Source: Clavelina lepadiformis
Lineage: Eukaryota; Chordata; Ascidiacea; Aplousobranchia; Clavelinidae
DNA: 64,000 bases
Assembly: GCF_947623445.1 (NCBI RefSeq)
Contig: NC_135245.1
Location: 18,483,501-18,547,500 of the forward strand
Direction: 5' to 3'
Below, one piece after another: positions 23,259-35,087 of this stretch. The notes below the pieces were generated by a model. That model was not told the origin of the DNA. It worked only from the letters and a program-made list of their open reading frames with translations, and searched no databases. How positions within the stretch are numbered: position 1 is the stretch's first letter; each line of letters starts with the position of its first letter. The position numbers and the translations under genes are program-made.

Positions 23259-26229
23259 TCAATCTTTTTTGTCATCCAAGACAAGAAACTTTACTTCGTC
23301 ACCAGAGTTTCGTATGCGTTCCACAACCTGATAAATAGTAAAAGACTGTACGCGAATTCAAAAACGCTTCTTTTTTATTTCTACTAAATTTTAACATAAA
23401 TGTCTGCATACAAAGCTACATAAAGATAAAATTAAGAAGTTGGACCGGCTTGTAACTGGTTAATTGTTTCCTGGTTACTTATTCAAAATCGGTGAACATG
23501 GAATATTTAAGGATAATTTTATGAATAAGAAACTATGTAGCGTGTAAGCAACCATATCTGCAAACAAGTCACTGAATAAGAAAGAACATGGCAGGTAACC
23601 GAGTTCATGTTTGAATAAGTAACCACCTTCACGCAGATAGAAGTTGCTCTCTTACGCAAAGATGCTTTATACTTTACATAAGATGTCTATAGACTAAGAA
23701 ATTTCTCTTTATACGAATATTTTTTCTCTTTTGTACACCACAGGTTTACTGCAGAAACCACTGGTGCAAAAATTAATAATTGACAAAATTACTGACGTTT
23801 ACGGTGCGGTGCAGAAAGTCGTGCATTGTGTACCTGATCGTAGCTAACATCCTCCACGTTTAATCCGTTGATCTCAATGAGGCGATCGTTCTCCTGGATT
23901 CCGGCCAGATCTGCCGCTCCTCCTGGCTCGATCAGGTGCAGAATGTGACTTTCTTCTTCTTTTTCAGTCTCCTGAACGTGGAATCCGAATTTCCCTTCTA
24001 TCTTACGCAGCTTACAAACACGAGCAGAATTTGACTGCGACAACAAAAAAAGATTAAGTTTAAAAGGCCTAGACACAGGGTCGGCAAACTTAAGCGTTTG
24101 TTTCGTTCTTCAAATAAAATTGTAAGAGGTTATATTTGTGTTAGATTAGGTTGCGCTTACAAGCTCTGTCAGTGTTTTTGGACGATTTAAACTTGTTTGA
24201 AAAAGAAACAATCATAATCTCGCCCATCCTTACAAAATTTTCTGAGGGCGCCCATGAACCTTATATGGTAAGATAATATTACTGTAGGTGAAACTGTTAC
24301 AGGAATTTGTGGTGTTTTGCATGTGTGTACCGTTTCCATGGCATCGCTTTGATTGTTTTGCTTTTGAAATGCTGAAACTAAATCATCGACGTTTGGAATT
24401 CTTAAATACTCTTCCTTTGGCCAATTATTAAGCAAGTCAGATTTCACAGAGATGCCCAAGTCATAAAATAACTGCCCGGTCTCTTTGGAGGCGACTGTTA
24501 CTTCGACACTACCTTTGGCATCCCTGGAAAAGAACATAATTGCATAATTGTCGAGCACATAAGCCACTTGGAATACATAGTTTTGCAAAGAGGTTTTGGT
24601 ATTTATGGTGGCGTTACCAATGTATTTTAGTAACTTAGCAGCACTGACTTTATCATTTTTAAACATTTTGCATTCGTCAATTGCATGACGTCAACTCCGC
24701 TGACACTGACAACGACGTCATTATTACGAAGTCCTGAACGGTAAGCAGCGGAATTTTCAGCGACGTTTTCTATGACGTGTAGGGGACTTTCCTATGAAAC
24801 AAAAAAAACATGTTTGGCAATATTTGCCGATAAAACATCGAGTACAAGGTTGTAAAAAAACTTATAAACCGACCTTGCCTGATGCCAATTTAAATCGAAA
24901 ACCTTGTTTTCCTCTTTGTAACTTAACAGCTCGGGGTCGGTCAATAAGACGCTCTTTAGCGCCATTCAGCGCATTAAAGAAGTCTTCTTTCTTAGATGAT
25001 CTTAAAATTTAATTGAAGAATTTAATAGTTTTCGAAAAATGTTTTGTGTTTGAAAAATTAATTGTTCTTTTATAAAAAGCAAAATTTTCCAGACGGATCG
25101 TCGATCAAACACTCACTGGGATGCAGCAAGAGGAAGGAGCAAGAGCACAACGTGATTCGGTATCGATTTAATAAGTCGGACAACGTCATTGTGGTCTCTT
25201 CCCAAAACTGTCTTGCCGTTTACAGCAATCAGACGATCATTGTTTTTCACGCCACATCTTTCACACGCCTTTCCGATGTCAACATCTAATGAGTAGTGTC
25301 CTGATAAATATGAAGAATTAGTTCAGGAGGATAATAGAGAAGCATGATAACTACTAATGCTCAGCCACTTGTCGTTTACGAGTTCTTGTCTTTGGGTGCT
25401 CGGCTGCTTATAACATTTTTTACCAGGTTTCTCATTCTTGCTTCGTAGAAACATTCCATACTCTTGGTTTTGGCCTTTGGCGACATGGATTAAGTGGGCT
25501 TTATTTCGGTCGGTAGATGGCAAGCTGCTGTTTAGTGGCGTCTCTCTCTTTGCGCCGTAGCCTAAATTGCGTCTTGTTTTATCTTTTGAAGTTTGTACGT
25601 TATTTGGAAACGGTCTTGCGTGTTCTCCATTAATATACATTTCCCTGTGCATAAGAGGTCATGTAAATATGAATCGAATTTCTGTGTAAAAAGTTTAATA
25701 AACTAAACTAAAATAAACTTGACGCTGTATATGTAGATATATAAGATGTTATATATAAGAATGATTGAAAATTAGCGCTAGACTCCCAAAAATATACCAA
25801 ATGTATACATATTAGTATTTTAAAGTGTTTTCTTTCAGTCCAATGCATTTCATATTTACTCTCTATTCAACTGAAGACCGCAGTCTACAACTTTTAGCTT
25901 GATTTCATTGTGTAGCACCCCTTGACGTAACTGTTCCACTACGTCGTCATAATCCAACTGTTTAACGTTTGTTCCGTCAACTTCAAGAATCCTGTCACCC
26001 ACTTTTAACCCTGCCCTGCCAGCTGGCCCATCCGGTACAACCGATAAAACTACCTTAAGAAAATAAGTTCTTACTGCCGTCTAGCGGCTTTGAAATGCAC
26101 CTTGGCAAAAAGGGTTTATGACGTCATCGAACTTACATGTCTCGTGTCGTTGTCTTCCTCGAGAAAGAATTGAAATTTCTCTTCGGGATCTTTCCTGATG
26201 TGACAGATGCGAACTTTTGGCTCCATCAT
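23259..26229 (-). CDS. Four-PDZ scaffold protein, NHERF3/PDZK1-like (474 aa)
   Basis: Nine exons: 26137-26229 (ATG 26229), 25860-26053, 25424-25644, 25117-25300, 24874-25000, 24649-24791, 24331-24523, 23834-24034, 23259-23327 (TGA); 1,425 nt, phases agree at every junction. Four PDZ domains: about residues 6-88 (carboxylate-loop region EKFQFFL), 143-227 (QEYGMFL), 255-340 (GFRFKL) and 388-472 (GKFGFHV). Each has the NHERF-type second half, such as AGIQENDRLIEINGLNVEDV. PDZ1 ends LKVVD and PDZ3 ends VTVASKETGQLF, like the LLVVDxET strand of NHERF proteins. Four PDZ domains and this length fit PDZK1 (NHERF3), a scaffold for transporters and receptors at apical membranes. The protein stops a few residues after PDZ4, with no C-terminal tail. 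Each PDZ is split by an intron. NHERF4 (PDZD3) is the main alternative. Confidence 0.88.
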
Positions 26230-28369
26230 GGTGTTATTATAAATAACCAAGCAACAAAACGCGGAAAAGATCGTATGGTTCAGCGTATGGGCTTTTGCTA
26301 TCGACGTAGCCTACGTACTGCGCATAAAATTATGGGCAAACAAACGCAACTGTCACAGGGAGAAAAAAGCCAAATTTACTACATGTTTAATTCAGTTGGT
26401 AAATATTCCAGCTAACGATTAAAAACATTCATAAATTAGGCCTTGATATACACAATTGAAATATACAGTGACATACAGACATACAGATATATAATATATA
26501 GTTGATATAACTTATAGTGGAATGCTAGATTTAAGACAATATCTGGCAGTTCAGGGATGCAACATCAAGCAGCAGTATTTCTTTTTGTTTATGGACAAGT
26601 TAAATAATCTGGACACTAAAATCGCGACAATGTAATCCTTTAGCCGTAGCATTTGCCGTGGTTAAAAGCGAAAGTGAACGCGCGTATAACTACAACCACA
26701 ATTCATCTGTATACATAATACTTACTCGCCGGAAAAATTCCAGAATAGAATTCCAGAACACTTAAATATAATTCTTTTATACAGAAGACTTACTCGGCTT
26801 GCCCATGTTTCATTTATATGAAAGCTGCCACTTACAATGCAAAACTCCTTCTGTATGTAAATAAGTGAGAGCTGACAATCAGTATATAGACTTACTAACA
26901 CTGCAGTAGCCTATCACCATGGCAGATAAAGCACGTTCTTAACCAGATAAACCTACAACGCAGAGAAAGTGTGCCCCAGTGCTTATGCATTAACAGCTGC
27001 ATGTCATGAATACACCATACTGAAAGTTGTAGTCCAATACCTCTCTATTACATCAAAATTACCACCTGGCTTAAATATTAATAGGAGACGTGCGAGCGTT
27101 AACGCAGGCTGTAAAGCAATAAACTACGCACTGACGAAAACTGAATGAGCAGTAACGGAAAGTTGAACTAAACATAGACTGAAAGAAACGTAAAAACTGT
27201 TTTATTTTCAGTGTTTCAGCTATGTATAAGTAAACAGTTCACCAAAGGTACTGTATGTCTGTATTTGGATTTAAGCGCATGTGTCTGACTTCGCACACAA
27301 GTTCACAATCATTGAAAACAGTTTTATGCAAATTAAACAGCTTTAAAACAAAGTTATCATTACATAAGTTGTACCTGTACCTATTTCTGGCGCTTCTGTG
27401 AGTGAATTGCGATGTAAGTAATGTTCGCATTAAAAAGTTCGCAAGATTAAATAAACGCGTGAGTTAATGGCAAACATTTATTTCTTGAGCATATTGTTAT
27501 ATCATATAATCAGGAACTGCTGGTCAAGTATTTCATTCAATGACTTTGTTAATGACAATCGGCCTATGTATACAACAGGCTTATATCGGAAAGATTACGA
27601 CCACAAGCTCTGTTGCTGTTATGACGTATACAGCCGCAGCTTACAACGATTAAGTGAAAGTGATTATCTACCGCGTAAGCTAGGTATTTATTTTATCTAC
27701 CGCGTAAGCTCAATAGGTCACGTAGGTCGTTGTTAAAAGTACAGTAGGCGGTTAGGTCAGGAGAATGGGCAAGCTTCAAGCTGATTATAGCTATTTAGGG
27801 TTTAATTTGAAATTAGGTCTAGATTGGACGAAAAAGTTTGGTTTGGTTTGGTTTCGCTGACTGTATATGTTAGAAATTTTAAGTTAAAGTAACAAGAAAA
27901 CTGTGAAATAGCTTGGAAGGGATAATTTTTTCCTTTGCAATAACACCGTACAACAACAACCTGATTGGGCTTGGTCACTAGCACTTTGCTAAATATAGAA
28001 ACTACATGATACACAAAAATCTGTTTGAAAAGTTTCAGAGCGAAATATAAAGATTTCTTTCCATGCTAACACGAACTTCTTTTAACGAAGACTTAAATTT
28101 AAACTAATTTAGCCGAGACTAGGTCCACTTGAAGCATTTAGCTAGTTTACATTAGCTGTTTTTATTATTAATTTTGATCTCTCGGAAATAAACGGAAATA
28201 AAGCACGCCAGCTTGCTAGGGAGTGAACCCTCGTCCTGACCTATATGTTAAACATTTTAAAATTTACGCCACAGTATGGCGTTTGATGAAAGTGACCTGC
28301 GGAAAAACAATCTGGTGGCTGATTTAAAAATTTAAGTTCTTTTTGCAATTGCAATTGAGATTAATTTTT
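26230..28369. other. Intergenic region
   Basis: Upstream of the PDZ gene. AT-rich, short ORFs only, nothing recognisable. Confidence 0.5.
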
Positions 28370-28890
28370 ACCATGTCTATCTTGTTTCTTCATTCTGCTT
28401 TATTTTCATGTGGTTTAGTTTATGATTATATCGTCCGAAAGTGGTTCATGCCAAAATGCCGACTTTGCCATAAAAGTTGCAAATTTTGTTTATTTTGTGC
28501 TTGTAGTTAGTGTTATATGACCCCGTTCGGCCTCCACTGCCTGTAATCGAGGTGGAAAATCTCAAGATGCAGCGTAAAATCTTCTTTATCATAATCACAG
28601 ACTTATTCTGCTGGATCCCGATTTGTGTCATTTCGTTAAGTTCGATAATCTTCACTTCAACCATGGACGAATGTGCTGCTAGGGATTTCGTGAATCAAAA
28701 TGACCACTGGTTCAACTATTTGGTTCCCTTACTTACCCCAATTAATAGCTCCATTAACCCCTTCCTTTATTCAACTGGGGTCTGGAACTTTTTGCGAAAA
28801 AAGATTTGCACATAAATTGAACGAGAATCGTTGTACGCTCATACCTGCACGTAAACTATAAGGTGGCTTTAAACACTGAGTGTGTTGAAT
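28370..28890 (+). pseudogene. Truncated copy of the GPCR at 17925-19778 (TM6-TM7 end)
   Basis: From about 28530 to 28815 the translation is nearly identical to the last ~95 residues of the minus-strand receptor (TDLFCWIPI, then SSINPFLYSTGVWNF, stop at 28815). Similarity continues about 75 bp into the 3' flank (AACACTGAGTGTG at about 28874). Upstream, 28370-28530 resembles the TM5 region but is frameshifted and decayed. Ectodomain and TM1-4 are absent. It lies in opposite orientation to its closest relative. Confidence 0.8.
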
Positions 28891-29435
28891 AAATAGAAAG
28901 ATGAAGATGAGAAGGTAAGGGTGGGATTTTCGGAAATGATCTCTGGGTCAACTGTTTGATTCTCCTGTGCTTGCGCCATAATTGATTATTAATAGCTTCA
29001 TCATTATGCCCTACCTTTACTTTAATGAGATTTGAAGTTTTTTCGTACGACATTCGCCTATGACGTGAGTGAGAATACACTCTCATTACTATAATGACGT
29101 CATCAAGTGGTTTTCAGTAAGGAGTGATGAACAAGTCCTATCATTCAAAGCATTCTACTGAGCCCTTAACCCTTTGCGGTCCAATTTATTTTTACCGTTT
29201 CGGTCAGTCTAGGTCCAATTTTTTTTTATTGCATTTTTGGGTAGTTTTATATGTGTAGAGTACGGCTGTGAATTTTTTTTGTCGAAATTTTTTTAAAATT
29301 TTTTTTTTTAGCGTTTTTAAAAATGCTACTTTTCGCAATTTTTTGCATCATGTATTTTCTAGACAAAAGGTATCACAATATTCAAACACTTCTGTCGTTT
29401 ATTCAAACACAAATTCCGTTTGTATACAAGTAAAA

Positions 29436-29479
29436 TTATCACACTCTTATCACACTGTTATCACACTGTTATCACACTG
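29436..29479. repeat. 11-bp tandem repeat inside the piggyBac element
   Basis: Four units of TTATCACACTG (first unit ends in C) near the left end, just downstream of the transposase stop. Confidence 0.85.
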
Positions 29480-29540
29480 TTGAAATTTTCTGGTGAACTC
29501 CTGTATGATGCCTGGACTTTGGTCAGTCTTTGTAGGTGAC

Positions 29541-30787
29541 TTATGTGTGATATTTTCTGAAACATTCTCCCGGATGAAGTCCAGGTTTTCTTTGACATGT
29601 TTCACAAAAGTATAAAGTGGTTTTCCTTTGTTCTTTGGTGTTGCAAACCATACAATTCTTTGTGTGACCTCTTGCTCCTTTTTTGATGAAATGTGGTAAT
29701 TTGTTGAGGCGCTCAGCAGAATCGCTTTCACTTGGCCTTCCTCGTTTGGGGTTCCTGTTGCGGACGTCTCCTATAAGTTGCACAATCACCTTGTTTCTGT
29801 ATTGTAGGTGTCTTGTATCTTTAAGCTGTTTCATCTCCTTGTAAACCAAGAATGAGTTAACCATGCATACTTCAATCAACCAGAAAAATAGCTTTCTCCA
29901 CCACCGCAGCGTTTTTCGTGTGAAGGAGTATGATGCGCAGTAATGATCAGAAAGATCAACTGCGCCCATATTAGCTGTGTAATCACGGATTACATCAGGT
30001 TTCTCTACATCTTCCTGCCTCCCATTTCGCCAACGACTGTGGGGTGCAGTGTCCGCATTGTGCCAGGTGCTGAGCATCAGTATCAAGCGTTTATCTTGCC
30101 ATCCAAGTGCTAGAATATTTTGTGGATGACGGTATGCTTTCAACTGTAAATTTTTCAATCGCAAACGCTTCACTTCAGTGGGTAGCCCAACCCTATTTTT
30201 CTGGATAGTTCCAGTAAGGTGGATTTCATTCTGAAGCAGTTCTTTTGCTAGAGTGCAGCTTGTATAAAACCGGTCTGTGTATACATGATAACCACTTGCT
30301 CTGACTTTTGACAGCAGCTTGCCAACTAAATGCATCACGATTCTCGATGTAAACGGCAGATCTTGACGCGACAAATTTTCTGTAGTAGTTTTTCCAAAAT
30401 AGGGTTCAAAAGCTGAGATATACCCAGATTCCGAGTCAGACAAGACATACACCCGAAGCCCCCATTTGGTAGGTTTTGAAAATATTCCAATTCTGTTTCT
30501 GGGATCTTTTCCAAGTTTGGTCCCACATCAGTAGCTGTAAATGGGTGATGAGGAAAATCACTGTCATTATCATGCCATACTCTCCATCCATTAGGGTCTA
30601 CAACATCATTAGAGGTAGATCCATCACTGTCTGAGTGCTCATCTGGATCAGAGCTCCCATCATCACTCATTTCCATATCTAAATCAGAAAAATCACTCTC
30701 TTCATCAACCTCCATGTCTGAATGATTTTCATCTTCAGAATCAAGCATTTCAAGTACATCATTAGCACTAAACCTTCTAGCAGCCAT
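29541..30787 (-). pseudogene. Internally deleted piggyBac (PGBD-like) transposase
   Basis: An acidic N-terminus starts at the ATG at 30787 (MAARRFSANDVLEML) and runs to about ELEYFQN near 30490. It then meets, in another frame, the second half of the DDE domain at KPTKWGLRVYVLSD. The segment with the first catalytic Asp is missing, roughly 200 residues by family comparison. The second Asp (HVYTDRFYTS) and third Asp (MGAVDLSDHY) remain, as does the C-terminal cysteine-rich domain (CMVCNTK ... FCETC ... HPGECF). The frame change plus deletion make an active enzyme unlikely. Confidence 0.88.
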
Positions 30788-31143
30788 TTTACTATAAACA
30801 ATCCAATACTATTTACTACAACTCTCGTCTGTAAGGTAGTAATAAAATACAATAACAAGCAAAATTCATTATTGCTGAGTGCAAGAATTGCTCATGCCTA
30901 CCCCAGTTTTACTAACTGTTTTCCAGTTCCAACTTAACTTCAACTTAACAAAAGTCAGGGAAAAACCCTAATAAATACCATCTACTATGTTCCAAAATCG
31001 ATAAAAAATGTTGTAACATTCTTAGCATGTTGGTAGACCCGTAAAAACCGCTGTACACAAAAGTCATCCTAGGGATGTAGGTGGACAGCATTACATAATT
31101 TTGTTTATCATCCCAGGGATGTAGGTAGACCGCAAAGGGTTAA

Positions 31144-33262
31144 TATATGATGATATTATATCCTATATTTAAGGTTTCTGAACAGTATTTGTAGATAAAG
31201 TTGCCTTACATTAGTTACATCATGAAAGCTGTAAAAGTACAGTAGCTTAATACATAACAATAGTTTTGAATTTTTTTTTGACTCCCGAGTTTTGAATTTA
31301 TTTTCTGTGCTTGTCTGCACATCCCATGTTCGCTTTGCTAATGGCGATTTTTTTTTCTTTTTTACCGATTAGTTTCACGACTTCTGAAAATTACTGAAAA
31401 TAAATTCTATAATTTGTGCGTTTTATTCATCCAGCAGTTAAATTACTATTGGAAGCAAGTTACAAGCCTTTGATATCCACCAATTTAAACCTTTCTCGCA
31501 ATTATAAGTCAAACACTGCCAATTTAATAAGGCAGTTAATTTCCCATATAATGACCTTAAACGAAGCGACCACTAATTGCAGGTTTATTTGACCTTGAGT
31601 ATAGGGTATGCCATTTGTCTGGTGAAGCCTAATTAGCAGTTTTTGTTCTGGAAGTGAGCTTTTTTCGCCGTCTGTACATCGCATTTCTGCTAATTATTTA
31701 TAGAATACTCACTGTAAATAAATATCACTTTGGACAGTGCTGCCGAGGAGTGTAGGCTTCGTATGTTTTTACATGAAAAGATTTTTAAACAGAGGTTTGA
31801 AATTAAATCATTGGCAGCCTTGCAATGATTCTAGTCCGAGGTAGTGATTTATATTGTTTTGGAATAACTATGTTGTTAAAATGTTTCAATCCAATAAATC
31901 GCTTTCCTCAAATTTTAGTATCATTGGTAAGAAATGGTGTAGAAACTTAACATGCATATAGTGTATCATAACTTTGAGCAGTTTTAATTGTATAAAAAGG
32001 TATTACAGGTTCTTAATTTATCGAAGCATACAATAAGAATCTATTGAGCATAATTAAAAAGACTGGTTTAACAATTATTATCACAGAAATGACAAGAGTA
32101 TATGCTAATGTAAAGCTTAAAGAAAAGATATGTATCTTGTATTCACGTGGCATTCAAAACTAGAAGGTGAGAAACGAGAAATGTGCTAGTAGCCAACGAG
32201 ATAGGTATGTGCGTTTTAATCGATTGTCGCTTTACGCAAAAGACGTTCTTACAGATATGGTGAAAATAGTTGCTACTTACTCGTGTTTCTACTGTCGGTT
32301 CTTTATATGTGTACGTTGATTATAAGTTTAAGTAGACAATTAGATGTAACGTGTGGGCCAACAAGATCAACCAGACATGGAATGTAAAATTGGAGTAGTC
32401 TATTTGATATTCAGGTTTTGCAGTACAAACGATTCTCTATAGACAAACTTACACTAGAAAGAGAACAACATAGCCGCAGTATTTTACGCAATGTATACCC
32501 AAAATAGAAAGTTTTTGCTTCCAAATTGAGATTTAATCGGTTTTAGAAAAAATTTCCTGGGATAAGATGACGACTTCTTTTAGCTTAAATATAGGCTTAC
32601 TAAGCAAAGGTCATTGTAAGTTTTTGATGTTACAAGGAATACGGCTTTGCTATATAGTTGTTATTATAGAACTAATTACGCACGATCTTGACAATTGCTG
32701 TAACTGCCCCAAGCCGTAAGAAAAATTGAGGAGACAATAGTGAAGTATTGTCTTATAAGAGGAAGCTAGTTTTTAGCCACACCCTCAAAAAACAGGCAAT
32801 TTAAATACCGTGCCACTTGCAGAACGTTTTTCTCGCGCTCAAGGTAAATTTTAACCGACCGCAAACGAGCAAAGTTTTTGGAAAAATGACACTTTGTCGT
32901 AAACTGTGTACTTGGACCAGTCACGTAAACCAGGTTTGTGAATTCTCACGATAGTGAAAGAAAACAGCTTGTCAGGTGTTAACAATTTTGGCCGGCTCCA
33001 TTTTCTATACGAGATGCTCGTCAGAGGCCAAGTAAAAATACACGAAATTAATCAGTAGTTATTAATCTTGATAATATGACCAATTTTGGTAATAAAATGG
33101 GCATTATTAGATTATTGTTAATTCAATAAACGCTTATGCTTTCAGTAAAGGTTGGTGCAGGTTTCGAAATAAACATATCGTTGCATCATTAAAAAAAATG
33201 ACCAGCAAGATAGAATTATGAAAAGGAAGATTGTGTGTCAAGATGCAGGACATTGTACATCG
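31144..33262. other. Intergenic region
   Basis: Between the piggyBac element and the second receptor. AT-rich, no supported gene. The promoter of the receptor should lie at its right end, but I see no clear TATA box. Confidence 0.5.
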
Positions 33263-35087
33263 ATGAAAAAGTTTCTCTTATTTCTCGCTATGCTGTCACA
33301 TTCATCGTCAGGTATGCGGTGATTTTGGACTGAATTTGATATAAGTAAGCTTAATTTCGCTGACAGAGTTGTATTTTAATACAAATTTTTTAGGAGATGT
33401 AATCTTCAGTAACCTCACTGACGAATTTTGCGCTCAAATTTCCTGCAAGAAGAACATCAGTGGAAGTCTGAATCACAACCAAACTATTGGAGGTGATCGG
33501 ATGTCAAACCAAAGCAGAAATTTCTATTATGTCTGTGTAAATCGAATGAAGCTCAGTGATAAGAAGAATCATTCCTGGAATGGAAAAGATTTGATGAAAT
33601 GGGTTAAAGATACCGACATCAGATCTACCAGTATTGTTTTCAATGGCAACATTTCCGAATCTGGAAATTTCAAAACCCTTTACACTTTATTAAAACGAAC
33701 CTATCCAAACGAAACAACTATCAAGAATGACATTTCGACGATATTTGCTGAACCATCTTGCAGCGATTACGAGAAATGTCCGTCAGTGAAGAAGAAGTAT
33801 TCGGAAGAGAATAATTACAAGAGTTCGCCTCGATACTCAATCGGGACGAGCCTCTTTCCGATTTTCTTTCTCCTTCCTATAACAGCAATTGGAGGAAACT
33901 TAGCCGTGGTAATTAACCGCGCCCTTGATCTCTATAGAAGTCGCTCTAACGGCAGCTCTTCCGCTAAAGTGAGAAAGGTCCACAACATCACCATCCTTAA
34001 TCTCGCTCTTGCTGATCTGGTCATGGGAGTTTACGCGTTAATTGTGGCGATTTCCACATCGGTCTACCTTAATGAAATTTCTATTAAAGCAAAGACAATG
34101 GTTATTGGGAGTAGAATCTGTGAAAGTCTAGGGTTGCTGAATTTTGCATCCGGACAAATTTCAGTAACTGCTCTTATTCTGATAACCTCAGTGAGATTGT
34201 ACAGCATTGCTAGGCCATACAAGTTAGCGAATATCAAGTTGATAATTGGATTAATATTTGGATCCTGGACATTGTGGACATACCTAGCTTACATCCCGAT
34301 ACAAAACTCCGATTTGTTCAAAGAAACATTTGTCGAAAACATTCGTCTGATATATACGGACAGCAGAGAAACGGTTTCTCGCGCTTACTTAAAAAACATG
34401 ACGAACCTGGTGTTAAAAACAATTCTGCAAAAATGCAATTTGACAGAAGCTTCTGGCGATCTTATTATGGAAGAAACTTCATGGGATGATTTGGTTTGGC
34501 TTGCGAAAAAAGTTGGCTTAATTTCAAAAAAAAGCACTGTAGATTATACAGGATATTACAGTCAGCAGACCTCATGCACATTCAAATATTTAAGTTCTTA
34601 TCACGACAAAGACTGCATTTTTACCATGTTTATAATTGTATTTAATTTCTCATCTTTCGTTTACACAGTTGTAGCTTATGCTTATATTATTTACAAATCT
34701 TCCAACTCAGCAACATTGTCAAAATTTGCACTGTTTTTGGTTTGTGATAAAAAAAGTTTGAATAACGGCCAACAGCCTCCATTGCCTGTAATCGAGGTGG
34801 AAAACCTCAAGATGCAGCGAAAGATCTTCTTCATCATAATCACTGACTTACTCTGCTGGATCCCGATTTGTGTCATTTCGATAAGTTCGATATTTTGGAC
34901 TTCGACCATGAACGAATGTGCTGCAAGTAATTTTGTCAAACAGAATAACCGTTGGTTCAATTATTTGGTTCCTTTACTCACCCCAATTAATAGCTCTATA
35001 AACCCATTCCTTTATTCGACTGGGATTTGGAGGTTTTTACGTAAAAAGTTCTCTTCGCGTGATAGAAATGAGAGTTCATCCTCATAG
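33263..35087 (+). CDS. Rhodopsin-class GPCR, paralogue of the receptor at 17925-19778 (580 aa)
   Basis: Exon 33263-33311 encodes a signal peptide (MKKFLLFLAMLSHSSS) and joins in phase 1 to 33394-35087. The short ORF starting at 33242 ends at the ATG region and may act as an upstream ORF. Gene structure, ectodomain cysteines (FCAQISC, C-x5-CPSV), N-glycosylation sites and membrane core match the other receptor: TM2 NLALADLVMG, TM6 TDLLCWIPI, TM7 SSINPFLYS. The E/DRY position again reads VRL, and the TM4-TM5 loop is again about 100 residues, so both traits belong to the family. The cytoplasmic tail is short and Ser/Arg-rich. Related to LGR/relaxin receptors in the membrane part only; ligand unknown. 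Confidence 0.9.

Larger units (their letters stand above)
29166..31143 (-). mobile_element. piggyBac-family transposon with intact ends
   Basis: TTAA target sites at 29166-29169 and 31140-31143 flank perfect 12-bp terminal inverted repeats CCCTTTGCGGTC (29170-29181) and GACCGCAAAGGG (31128-31139). Near the right end, two 22-bp near-identical direct repeats lie at 31065-31086 and 31109-31130. The transposase is on the minus strand but internally deleted. About 1.97 kb in all. Confidence 0.93.

Noticed and set aside
24074..24090. hAT-like end CAGGGTCGGCAAAC in a PDZ-gene intron
   Set aside because: No matching inverted end or target duplication found nearby.
24187..24666. 159-codon single ORF on the minus strand
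   Set aside because: It reads through an intron. The real exon is 24331-24523, which completes PDZ3; the rest is out of the PDZ frame or intronic.
25323..25652. Separate small gene starting at ATG 25652
   Set aside because: The acceptor at 25645-25646 and phase match the preceding exon, so it is the internal exon 25424-25644 of the PDZ gene.
20249..32275. Shared 19-mer ATATGGTGAAAATAGTTGC at about 20249 and 32255, as a possible extra signal-peptide exon
   Set aside because: Similarity ends after about 19 bp and the downstream frames are unrelated.
33369..33393. Receptor start at 33369
   Set aside because: That codon is TTG within the intron; the signal-peptide exon at 33263-33311 supplies a proper ATG.
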